A stretch of 64,000 nt of DNA, taken from NCBI GenBank assembly GCA_037953625.1, contig CM075649.1, positions 99,329,290 through 99,393,289 on the forward strand, written 5' to 3'. How positions within the stretch are numbered: the stretch's first letter is position 1; every line of letters starts with the position of its first letter. Source of the stretch: Crotalaria pallida. Taxonomy: Eukaryota; Streptophyta; Magnoliopsida; Fabales; Fabaceae. The translations under genes were made by a program, and so were the position numbers. Shown in pieces: positions 11,712 through 21,297 of the stretch. Under the pieces are notes generated by a model that saw nothing but the letters and a program-made list of their open reading frames with translations, did no database searches and had not been told where the DNA came from.

Positions 11712-13117
11712 ACTGGGACCTCGGAATCTAACTCTGAACCTGAAAAATGGGCGCAAGGGGTGAGAAATCCACGAACCCAGAAATGTCATTTTAAAGAGGC
11801 ATAAGAACAACTAAGGCATGCAACAATCAATTCATACACATACATAAATCATGCTTCATTGCATACCTTATTGGTTCGAAATTAAATCATATATATATAT
11901 CAATGATAAACACTCTTGGTTTTTCTTCAACTTTAAACATGACTTTTACTTTCACAAGCTTTTAACTTTTGTATCTTAACTTTGCTTGCATTATGAATTC
12001 CATTAGGTATTCTTGCTGCACAATTGGTTAGGATGGTATCTTCACCCAATAGGACTTCTTCTCACTCAGGACTTCTTGACCCATAAGACCTTTCCCTCGT
12101 TAGGGCCTTTTCTTTATTTTCTTTTCTTCACTCTCTTTCATATATTCTCATTTATTCATATTTCATGATTATATTTGGTAATGCAGCTATTAATCATCAC
12201 GTAGGATCCACGTAACCTAACGAGCCTTTGATCTTATGGGGATTTTTCCTGAGCGAGCTTTGTACCTATTGGGGCTAATTCGGGCCTACTTTGCTAGTAG
12301 GACCCTGTCCTAACCGTGTGCACCTAATGGGTGTGGATCCCAAAACGCGATTAATAGCTGCAGACCTTCTTATTTTTTTTTCCTTACTTTGCATTACCAC
12401 TTTATTTCTTTCATTTCTCATACTCATAATTTGCAAAGTAACACTTCTCATTTCCAATTCATATAAACTTTTCAAAACATCTCATTTTTTTACTTGAAGT
12501 TACATAATTACATATTTACTAACATAAACAATTTCTTACTCCTTATTCTCATAAATTCCTTTTTCAACTTATTACTTACAATGTCCATAAATTCCTCAAC
12601 TAATTGCAAGGTAAACAACTAATACAAAACAAACCACAAATACAACTAATAATCATGCTTATTTCATGTAGCAAATAGGGTCAAGCAATTTCATGAACAA
12701 TAACATATATATTAAAGAGAGAAAATCATATTATCTAACCCTAAACTTAATCATAATTATACACACCCAAAATTTAACTCCCAAACCCATGAATCAACCC
12801 CCTTACCTTGATTTTGAAGATTAAAGATAGAAAATACCAATTTGAGCTAAAACCCTCTTGCTGGATGAGAGAGAAAAACGTGGAGAGAGGGAGAGAGAGA
12901 GCTTCCAATCCTTGATCTTGAGAGATTGATAGAAGATTAAAGGTTTGTGGGTGATGGGGATTGATTTTTAGTGATTATTCATGGGTTTAAGTGATGATTT
13001 GAAGGTGAAATCATGGAGAGAAGGGAGAGAAGTTCGGCCCCTAGTAGAGAGAGAAAGCCATGGAAGAATGTGTGAAGAAGAAGGCCAAAACGCTGTTTTC
13101 TGGGCTGAAAAACTCGA

Positions 13118-13174
13118 CTTAATCGATTAATACTCGATTAAAATGGCAGTTAATTGATTAATACTCGATTAACC
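13118..13174. repeat. ATCGAT palindromic word cluster, E LTR
   Basis: Four sites alternate TTAATCGATTAA and TACTCGATTAA. One site is TTAATTGATTAA here but intact in the other LTR (20197-20253). Confidence 0.7.
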
Positions 13175-13565
13175 ACTGCTAATTGCCTTTTCTATTTTTC
13201 TTCTATTTTCATCGTGTTTTCAAATCACCATAACTTCTTCGTTAACCGTCGGATCTTGCTCAAATTTTAAAGCAAGGTTCCTAAAAATCCATACTCCATA
13301 TCCAATGGTGGAAATCTTGATTAGAGTTGTAATTATTTAATTACAATTTTCCAAACTAGGGTTGTTGGAAAGGTGATTTAACTTAGCTAAAATTGCACTT
13401 TTTAACCCGATTCAATTTCGATTTCGATTCTCCCCTTTCTAACTCCTTTCTAACACCTCACATACTCGTTGGATTAATTATCTTAATTTTTCTTAATTAA
13501 CTCTAATATATTTTGATAACAATTAATTAAATAAATTAACTGGAAATTAAATTGAGGACGTTACA

Positions 13566-13603
13566 ATCCTCTCCCACTTACCAGAATTTCGTCCCCGAAA
13601 TTC
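13566..13603 (-). promoter_or_regulatory. Element E purine tract and pre-PPT hairpin
   Basis: In sense: hairpin GAATTTCG-GGGA-CGAAATTC (13584-13603, 8 bp perfect) begins one base after the pol stop codon. It is followed by GGTAAGTGGGAGAGGAT and the LTR. The purine tract primes plus-strand DNA. Confidence 0.8.
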
Positions 13604-13604
13604 G

Positions 13605-15967
13605 CTAGGTGTTGAATAATTGTGGATATGAATCCCTCATTTTGTCCTCTAGCTCCCACGTAGCTTCTTCAACATTATTGCGATGCCAGATAACCTTTAC
13701 CAAAGGAATCTGTTTGCCTCGAAGTTGCTTAATCCGACGATCTTCAATCCGAATGGGATGGATTTCAAAAGTCAGATTTTCTTTCAAAGGTACATTATCC
13801 ACATCGATTATATGCGAAGGGTCATGCACGTACTTCCGAAGTTGTGATACATGGAATACGTCATGCAACTTAGCTAGATGAGGAGGCAATGCAATTCGAT
13901 ACGCCAAAGGTCCAACCTTCTCAATTATCTGGTAGGGACCAATAAACCTGGGAGAGAGCTTCCGGTACTTGATTGCACGACCGATACCGGTGGTAGGACT
14001 TACCCTTAAGAACACATGATCACCACTATCGAATTCCAAGGGCCGTCTACGCTTATCTGCATAGCTCTTTTGGCGATCCTGAGATGCCTTCATCTTTTGC
14101 TGAATCATTTTGATCTTTTCTGTGGTTTCTTGCACAATGTCTGGACCAAGAAGCAGATTTTCACCAATTTGAAACCAGCACAGTGGAGTCTGGCATTTTC
14201 TGCCATAGAGAGCTTCAGAAGGAGCCATCCCAATACTGGAATGGAAGCTGTTGTTATAAGTAAACTCAATTAGTGGCAGAAGACGTTCCCAACTATCTGA
14301 TTGCTCAATAACACAAGTTCTTAGCAAATCCTCCAATGATTGAATGGTGCGCTCTGTTTTCCCATCCGTTTGGGGATGATATGCTGTGCTGAACTTGAGT
14401 TTTGTGCCCAAAGCCTGTTGAAGACTTTGCCAAAAACGAGAGAGGAATCTGGGATCACGGTCAGAGATAATACTTGAAGGGATTCCATGTAATCTCACAA
14501 TATTTTGAATGTATAGTTGTGTCAACTTATTCATACTATACTTCATATTCATTGGAATAAAGTGAGCACATTTGGTAAGTCGATCGACTACTACCCAGAT
14601 AGCTTCATAGCCGGAAGGGGTTCTTGGAAGACCAGATACAAAATCCATAGAGATGCTATCCCATTTCCACTCGGGAATCTCTAAAGGCCTTAACAAGCCT
14701 CCGGGCTTTTGGTGTTCAATCTTGGCTTTTTGGCATACTAGGCAGTGGGATACAAAATCTGCAATCGCCTTCTTCATTCCAGGCCACCAAAATAGCCTTT
14801 TAAGGTCTTGATACATCTTTGAGGTACCTAGGTGGATACTTAATTTAATCTTATGTGCCTCGTGAAGAATATCCCTTTGAACTTCAAAATCTTTACGAAC
14901 ACATACTTTGCCTCGAAATCGGATGACTCCGTCCGAACCCTTGATGAAATCGGGCTCTTCTCCATCAGGAGCTCTTTCAAAGAGCTTCTGCAATTCCGGG
15001 TCCTCTGCCTGCCTTTCTTTTATCAGGTCGATGAATTCATTATGCACCTGCAACATTTCCAGAATAATACTCTTTTCTTGCACCTGCACACCCAACATGA
15101 GATTACTAAATTCCTGCATCAATTGCATCTCCTTTATCATCATATTGCTAACGTGAAGTGTCTTGCGGCTTAGAGCATCCGCCACTACATTTGCTTTGCC
15201 TGGATGATATTGAAGACTGAAGTCGTAATCTTTAAGAAATTCCATCCACCTCCTTTGTCTCATGTTCAGCTCCTTCTGATCAAATAGATACTTGAGGCTC
15301 TTATGATCGCTGAACACCTCGAATCGACTGCCGTACAGGTAGTGCCTCCAAATTTTCAATGCAAATACCACGGCTGCCAATTCGAGATCATGGGTAGGAT
15401 AATTATGTTCATGTGGGCGAAGTTGCCGAGAAGCATATGCAATCACTTTGCCTTGTTGAATTAGCACGCATCCTAATCCTTGTTTCGATGCATCACAATA
15501 AACGTCGAAGGGCTGAGATGGATCCGGCAAAATTAAGATGGGTGAGCTAGTGAGTCGCTTCTTTAATTCTTCAAAACTATGCTCACACTCCTCTGTCCAT
15601 TGATAGGGTACCTCCTTACGAGTTAATTTGGTTAGCGGAAGTGCTAACTTAGAAAAACCCTCAATGAATCTCCTATAATAGTCGGCCATGCCTAGAAAGC
15701 TTCTGATCTCTGTGACTGTGGTGGGTCTCTCCCACTTGAGTACTGCTTCTACCTTCGATGGATCAACTGCCACTCCTTTTTCTGAAATGACATGACCCAG
15801 AAAGTACACTTCATTTAACCAGAAACTACATTTGGCAAGCTTAGCATACAATTGTTTCTCCCTGAGGATCTGCAACACCATCCGCAAATGCTCAGCATGC
15901 TCACATGGAGTTTTAGAATATACAAGAATATCGTCGATAAAGACAACGACGAAAAAATCCAAAAAAA
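13605..15967 (-). CDS. pol: Element E pol, 3' part: RT palm end, RNase H, integrase, chromodomain
   Basis: This is the continuation of the E polyprotein after a frameshift; there is no ATG, so it is not a separate gene. From its first open codon (785 residues) it shows the RT catalytic FIDD (about 8-11) and RNase H with YCDAS, LELAA, SDHKS and ADALSR (about 154-262). The integrase follows, with zinc-binding His/Cys ending HCLVCQK (about 370-410) and core D440, D501 and E537 (DX35E). A C-terminal chromodomain-like segment with LRGKQIPLVKV (about 732-783) ends the protein, which stops at TAG 13605-13607. The enzymes would reverse transcribe the RNA, remove it and insert the cDNA; chromodomains of this group are thought to steer insertion to marked chromatin. 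All catalytic residues I can check are present. Confidence 0.93.
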
Positions 15968-17958
15968 GGTCTGAATATCCGGTTCATGTAGTCCATGAAG
16001 ATTGCCGGTGCATTAGTAAGGCCGAAGGGCATGACAACGTATTCAAAATGCCCATAACAGGTGCGAAAAGCTGTTTTGGGAATGTCGACCTCTTTAATTC
16101 GGATTTGATGATAGCCTGATCGAAGATCAATCTTAGAGAATATGGACGCTCCCCTCAGTTGATCTAACAAATCGTCAATTCGGGGAAGTGGATACTTGTT
16201 CCTGATTGTTACCGCATTCAACTGGCGGTAATCAATACACATTCTTGAACTGCCGTCCTTCTTTTTAACAAATAATACCAGGGCTCCCCATGGTGACATA
16301 GTAGGCCGAATGAATTGTTTAGCAAACAACTCTTCGATGTGCTTCTTTAGCTCGGCCAATTCAGGAGGGGCCATCCAATACGGGGCAATTGATATTGGTC
16401 CAGCACCGGGAACCAAATCAATGCTAAATTCTACTTCTCTATGTGGCGGTAAACCAGGAATATCATCCGGGAATACCTCCGGGAATCCCTGCACAACAGG
16501 AATCTTGCTTACATCTGATTCTGTTTCAATCTCTAGATTTGACACGGTTGCATTAGGAAAGATGACGGCCTTGCTGTGGCAATCAATAAGAACTCTATTC
16601 TTCGCCATCCAATCCATGCTGAGGATGACATCGAGCCCCTTGAGAGGTAAGCAAATAAGATTCAAGTCAAATTCTCTCTCAAGTACTCGAAGAGAACAAT
16701 TTGGACACACAAGAGACGTAGACACTGCGGTACTATTAGGTGTTGACACCGCGAGCACATACGGCATCACCACTGTAGGCACTCCTATTCTCTTGACGCA
16801 TGATGATGAAATAAAGGAATGCGATGCACCACTATCAAACAATATTTTACAAGGGAGATTATTTAAAGTACCAGTACCTCGAATAAGTTCATCACCATCC
16901 TCTATCTCCTCTCCATCCATAGTATACACTTTACCCTTCTGAACGGGTTTCTTTCCCTTGACTGGTTGCGCCTGAGTCGTATTAACTTCTTGTTTCACAT
17001 TCTTCTTCGGGCATTGATAATAGAAATGACCAGGTTGTCCAGAAGTAAAGCAAACTCTGGGTTTTGAGTCTTGATTCTTAAACCAGCATTCACCAAGATG
17101 ACGCTTTCCGCAATGAGTGCATGAAGGATAACTAGGAAAAGCAGCTCCTGTGGGACCAGATTTGGATTGTTGAGGGCCTCTGTTGCCACTAACAGAATAA
17201 GGACCAGATTTATGCATAGGTGTTTTACCCTTGATCGGGCCTCCAGACTTCTGCACAGCTTTCCCCCGATCAGTCACTTGCGCATTCTGCAAGCTCTTTT
17301 CATACGCACTAGTCATATTAATCAGTTGAGACAAATTGGCGATATTCTGATATTCAAACAGCACCTTGATCTCAGAGTGTAAACCACTTTCAAATTTGAT
17401 ACATTTTGCCCTCTCCTCAACATCTCTGTAACCAAGTGAATAGCGCATCAACTCCCGGAACTTCGCAGCATACTCTCCAACATTCATGTTGCCCTGAACA
17501 AGATTCAGAAATTGCAGCTCTTTCTCTCTGCGTTCATTCTCTGGGAAATACTTGTCCAAGAAAGTAGTGCGGAAAAGCTCCCAAGTGATCTCCCGATTTG
17601 CCGCTTCAAGATCGCGACGTTCCTGCTGCCACCAATATTGGGCCTCACCGATCAGCATGAATTCAGCAAGACGAACCCGTTGATCCTGTGGAGGCTGAAG
17701 AGAAGCAAATATTTTCTCAATATCCTGGAGCCAATCTTGGGCTCCATCAGGATTGTGTCCCCCTTCAAACCTCAGAGGATCCTGCTTCTTAAACCTTGAA
17801 AGCCAATCAATAGCAGGAGGGGCGGGTTGGGGTGGTTGCATAGCAACAACAGCAGCAGTGACAGCGTTTGCAATATTCTGAGCCTGATTCTGGTTGGCTT
17901 GAACCAGATTCTCTAGAATAGCTGTAAGATGATCATTCTCGTTTTGTCGACGAGCCAT
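15913..17958 (-). CDS. gag-pol: Element E gag-protease-RT (5' part of gag-pol)
   Basis: 681 codons from an ATG 185 bp downstream of the primer site (MARRQNENDH). Retrotransposon gag domain covers about 60-220. Two zinc-knuckle-like motifs follow: CTHCGKRHLGEC (280-291) and CFTSGQPGHFYYQC (303-316). In the second, Ser replaces the second Cys. Aspartic protease DSGA is at 375-378. RT starts near 540 with CIDYRQLN, KIDLRSGYHQI and MPFGLTNAP. Gag would form the particle, the protease would cut the polyprotein, and RT would copy the RNA. After residue ~664 the frame runs into unrelated residues because a run of A (15961-15967 on the + strand) has one base too many; the RT frame resumes in the 13605-15967 entry. 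Confidence 0.93.
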   Translation of the reverse strand: MARRQNENDHLTAILENLVQANQNQAQNIANAVTAAVVAMQPPQPAPPAIDWLSRFKKQDPLRFEGGHNPDGAQDWLQDIEKIFASLQPPQDQRVRLAEFMLIGEAQYWWQQERRDLEAANREITWELFRTTFLDKYFPENERREKELQFLNLVQGNMNVGEYAAKFRELMRYSLGYRDVEERAKCIKFESGLHSEIKVLFEYQNIANLSQLINMTSAYEKSLQNAQVTDRGKAVQKSGGPIKGKTPMHKSGPYSVSGNRGPQQSKSGPTGAAFPSYPSCTHCGKRHLGECWFKNQDSKPRVCFTSGQPGHFYYQCPKKNVKQEVNTTQAQPVKGKKPVQKGKVYTMDGEEIEDGDELIRGTGTLNNLPCKILFDSGASHSFISSSCVKRIGVPTVVMPYVLAVSTPNSTAVSTSLVCPNCSLRVLEREFDLNLICLPLKGLDVILSMDWMAKNRVLIDCHSKAVIFPNATVSNLEIETESDVSKIPVVQGFPEVFPDDIPGLPPHREVEFSIDLVPGAGPISIAPYWMAPPELAELKKHIEELFAKQFIRPTMSPWGALVLFVKKKDGSSRMCIDYRQLNAVTIRNKYPLPRIDDLLDQLRGASIFSKIDLRSGYHQIRIKEVDIPKTAFRTCYGHFEYVVMPFGLTNAPAIFMDYMNRIFRPFFGFFRRCLYRRYSCIF

Positions 17959-18084
17959 GAAGGGTATCTACCTTGTTGAAGATCACAACTAAATTAGTAT
18001 GCCAAGAAGAATTTAAAGAAGAAAGACTTAAAGGAAATTATTTAAGAATTACTAAAGATGAACCTAAACATTGACATTTGAACA

Positions 18085-18105
18085 ATTTCTCGCTTGATGA
18101 GAAAT
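18085..18105 (-). promoter_or_regulatory. Post-PBS leader hairpin, element E
   Basis: In sense: ATTTCTC, loop ATCAAGC, GAGAAAT. It is a 7-bp perfect stem 37 nt after the primer site. F, G and H have the same structure with a different stem. Position suggests a packaging or dimerisation role (inference). Confidence 0.65.
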
Positions 18106-18142
18106 CAAGGAGTAATGAAACTCCATAGCCGAGGACAAAACT

Positions 18143-18154
18143 GCTCTGATACCA
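18143..18154 (-). other. Primer binding site (tRNA-iMet), element E
   Basis: Reverse complement TGGTATCAGAGC, 4 bases from the LTR. It is followed in sense by AGTTTTGTCCTCGGC, a leader shared with F, G and H. Confidence 0.93.
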
Positions 18155-18158
18155 TGAA

Positions 18159-20644
18159 TGTGACACCCTAAGTTTTATTATACGATTAAACAAAGATTTT
18201 ATGAGTTTTCTTTGCTTAATTAATTTCTAACTCCATTATCAGAGTGGGGAAGCCTAAATTCATTATTAAAATAGTGGTCTAGAATTTTTCTTTTCCTAAC
18301 TTTTACAAACAAAGGGGTACACATGTGGAATTACTTAATTACCCTTATTTAGAAAATATATTTAGTAGTATTTAGTTATAGAAAATTTTTAGGAAAAATC
18401 CGACAGAGTCTCCTTTGTTTATCGGATATTTTCCATATTTCTTGAAAACCTGCTACCTGCGTGAAAGTTAAAAATACATTTTCCAGTTCAGTTCCTTTTA
18501 CTTATGTGCGGTGCTAGGGTGTTTCCCCAGCTCATTCTATAGCCCCGCACTCATTTAGTTTTGCAACATTACATAGGTATTATTTACAACAAAAATATGC
18601 ACGGAACGTCCCCGTCATAGCGGAGGAAATCCGGCCCAAAGGTGCTCACACATTGCACCACAAATATATACTAAGTCATAAGGAAAGTTTAAACTAAGTT
18701 TTTATATAAAATCTCAAAATAACTAAATCCAAAACTAGTAGAATAAAAGTATGAACCACTACTCTCCCTAGTTGGGAGAGTGATCCTGCTCGGCTGGGAC
18801 CTCGGAATCTAACTCTGAACCTGAAAAATGGGCGTAAGGGGTGAGAAATCCACGAACCCAGAAATGTCATTTTAAAGAGGCATAAGAACAACTAAGGCAT
18901 GCAACAATCAATTCATGCACATACATAAATCATGCTTCATTGCATACCTTATTGGTTCGAAATTAAATCATATATATATATCAATGATAAACACTCTTGG
19001 TTTTTCTTCAACTTTAAACATGACTTTTACTTTCACAAGCTTTTAACTTTTGTATCTTAACTTTGCTTGCATTATGAATTCCATTAGGTATTCTTGCTGC
19101 ACAATTGGTTAGGATGGTATCTTCACCCAATAGGACTTCTTCTCACTCAGGACTTCTTGACCCATAAGACCTTTCCCTCGTTAGGGCCTTTTCTTTATTT
19201 TCTTTTCTTCACTCTCTTTCATATATTCTCATTTATTCATATTTCATGATTATATTTGGTAATGCAGCTATTAATCATCACGTAGGATCCACGTAACCTA
19301 ACGAGCCTTTGATCTTATGGGGATTTTTCCTGAGCGAGCTTTGTACCTATTGGGGCTAATTCGGGCCTACTTTGCTAGTAGGACCCTGTCCTAACCGTGT
19401 GCACCTAATGGGTGTGGATCCCAAAACGCGATTAATAGCTGCAGACCTTCTTATTTTTTTCCTTACTTTGCATTACCACTTTATTTCTTTCATTTCTCAT
19501 ACTCATAATTTGCAAAGTAACACTTCTCATTTCCAATTCATATAAACTTTTCAAAACATCTCATTTTTTTACTTGAAGTTACATAATTACATATTTACTA
19601 ACATAAACAATTTCTTACTCCTTATTCTCATAAATTCCTTTTTCAACTTATTACTTACAATGTCCATAAATTCCTCAACTAATTGCAAGGTAAACAACTA
19701 ATACAAAACAAACCACAAATACAACTAATAATCATGCTTATTTCATGTAGCAAATAGGGTCAAGCAATTTCATGAACAATAACATATATATTAAAGAGAG
19801 AAAATCATATTATCTAACCCTAAACTTAATCATAATTATACACACCCAAAATTCAACTCCCAAGCCCATGAATCAACCCCCTTACCTTGATTTTGAAGAT
19901 TAAAGATAGAAAATACCAATTTGAGCTAAAACCCTCTTGCTGGATGAGAGAGAAAAACGTGGAGAGAGGGAGAGAGAGAGCTTCCAATCCTTGATCTTGA
20001 GAGATTGATAGAAGATTAAAGGTTTGTGGGTGATGGGGATTGATTTTTAGTGATTATTCATGGGTTTAAGTGATGATTTGAAGGTGAAATCATGGAGAGA
20101 AGGGAGAGAAGTTCGGCCCCTAGTAGAGAGAGAAAGCCATGGAAGAATGTGTGAAGAAGAAGGCCAAAACGCTGTTTTCTGGGCTGAAAAATTCGACTTA
20201 ATCGATTAATACTCGATTAAAATGGCAGTTAATCGATTAATACTCGATTAACCACTGCTAATTGCCTTTTCTATTTTTCTTCTATTTTCATCGTGTTTTC
20301 AAATCACCATAACTTCTTCGTTAACCGTCGGATCTTGCTCAAATTTTAAAGCAAGGTTCCTAAAAATCCATACTCCATATCCAACAGTGGAAATCTTGAT
20401 TGGAGTTGTAATTATTTAATTACAATTTTCCAAACTAGGGTTGTTGGAAAGGTGATTTAACTTAGCTAAAATTGCACTTTTTAACCCGATTCAATTCCGA
20501 TTTCGATTCTCCCCTTTCTAACTCCTTTCTAACACCTCACATACTCGTTGGATTAATTATCTTAATTTTTCTTAATTAACTCTAATATATTTTGATAACA
20601 ATTAATTAAATAAATTAACTGGAAATTAAATTGAGGACGTTACA
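18159..20644 (-). repeat. Element E LTR (5' LTR in sense)
   Basis: 2,486 bp, near-identical to 11078-13565, with the same GCCGAGCAGG hairpin (18761-18792) and palindrome cluster (20197-20253). It would contain the promoter; I did not assign a TATA box. Confidence 0.95.
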
Positions 20645-20997
20645 ATTTTCCTTCAATTTACCCCTTAATTTTTTATGACTTCCCTCATGCTCATGATGAT
20701 GATAAGCCATTGTTCTCCTTTTTAGAGCCTGAAAAGGCAACCTTGCTAAGCCATGGAGTTTACACTTTCATAGACTCCATGCATGATGAAAAAGGCAAGC
20801 ACCATGTGATGATGCTTGGAGTGAAAAATGCACCATTTGACCCGGGAGGGTTTGAAACTATTTTTAAACATTTGCTCCAACATCATCCGTGCATATTTAC
20901 ATGGGATCCAGGAATAACTTGTTATTGCTGCATAACATGGAAGTTGTGTTATAGGATTTGGGATCCTGGTGGAAACCACCAAACGTCAGGCTCGTGA
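20645..20997 (+). pseudogene. Element B ORF, 3' part, after insertion E
   Basis: The open frame right of E reads LFSFLEPEKATLLSHGVYTF and continues to GGNHQTSGS before TGA at 20995. It has many His, Asp and aromatic residues and no recognised domain. It is in a different frame from the 10736-11077 part unless one base in the junction A/T run is discounted. Function is unknown. Confidence 0.45.
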
Positions 20998-21033
20998 CGT
21001 TAAACAAACGCTTCTGGGAGGCAACCCAGTGGT
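20982..21033 (+). promoter_or_regulatory. AACGTC/GACGTT hairpin and GGGAGGCAACCC box, element B
   Basis: AACGTC (20982-20987) pairs with GACGTT (20996-21001) across the ORF stop codon. A second small hairpin, CTGGG-aggcaa-CCCAG, follows. The GGGAGGCAACCC segment just after the ORF is a recurrent feature of Athila-like elements. Confidence 0.6.
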
Positions 21034-21264
21034 AGTTAAAAAAAAGGAGAGAGAGAGGTTTGGTTTTGAGGTTTCTATATTTTGATTACTAATGAGGTGC
21101 TCCAAAGCACCACTTGTTAGTTTTCATGTGTGCAGGTACATAAGTTTGGCGAGTTTCTTCCTTGGATTGTTACTTGGGTACTTCAAGAAAAAGGGAAGTC
21201 TTTTACTCTTTCTTTTCTTTTCTTTATTTTTTTATTTATTTTGTAGTTTAGTTAGTTTAGTTTG

Positions 21265-21297
21265 CTTGAGGACAAGTCAACCTCTAAGTTTGGGGAA
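21265..21297 (+). promoter_or_regulatory. RGGA-loop hairpin and first PPT-like tract, element B
   Basis: CTTG-AGGA-CAAG (21265-21276) is followed by TAAGTTTGGGGAAGTG. It resembles the end of an LTR-element interior, but the real 3' LTR starts 1.2 kb later, so this tract is internal. Confidence 0.55.

Larger units (their letters stand above)
11078..13565 (-). repeat. Element E LTR (3' LTR in sense)
   Basis: On the + strand it starts TGTGACACCC and ends GAGGACGTTACA. It holds the GCCGAGCAGG-hairpin block (11680-11711), palindromic TTAATCGATTAA words (13118-13174) and the GTTAACCGTCGGATC block (13240-13266). No gene is seen. Confidence 0.95.
11078..20644 (-). mobile_element. Element E: young, nearly complete Tekay/Del-like Ty3/Gypsy chromovirus
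   Basis: Two LTRs of about 2,487 bp (11078-13565 and 18159-20644) flank a 4.6 kb interior with an iMet primer site, a gag-pol reading frame and a purine tract, all on the minus strand. Domain order is gag, zinc knuckles, protease, RT, RNase H, integrase, chromodomain, as in Tekay/Del chromoviruses. By eye the LTRs differ at about 16 positions (~0.6%), so insertion is recent. The flanks are an ATTT(T) duplication in an A/T run, so its exact limits are ambiguous. E sits inside B's ORF. The only clear lesion is a one-base frameshift in RT. Confidence 0.95.

Noticed and set aside
11613..11810. 65-codon minus ORF, repeated at 18694-18891
   Set aside because: Present only because both E LTRs are near-identical; it overlaps the hairpin block and has no domain.
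14853..15173. 106-codon + strand ORF, and similar ones at 13609, 14016 and 15832
   Set aside because: Antisense shadows of E pol.
13605..15962. A separate pol gene starting at 15962
   Set aside because: There is no ATG; the frame begins at TTG in the middle of RT and is simply gag-pol after a one-base shift. Programmed frameshifting is unlikely in the RT active site.
16310..16942. 210-codon + strand ORF
   Set aside because: Exact antisense shadow of E's gag-pol.
15913..17958. Possible integrated plant pararetrovirus (caulimovirus)
   Set aside because: Clear LTRs, an integrase with DX35E and a chromodomain, and no movement or coat protein; it is a Ty3/Gypsy element.
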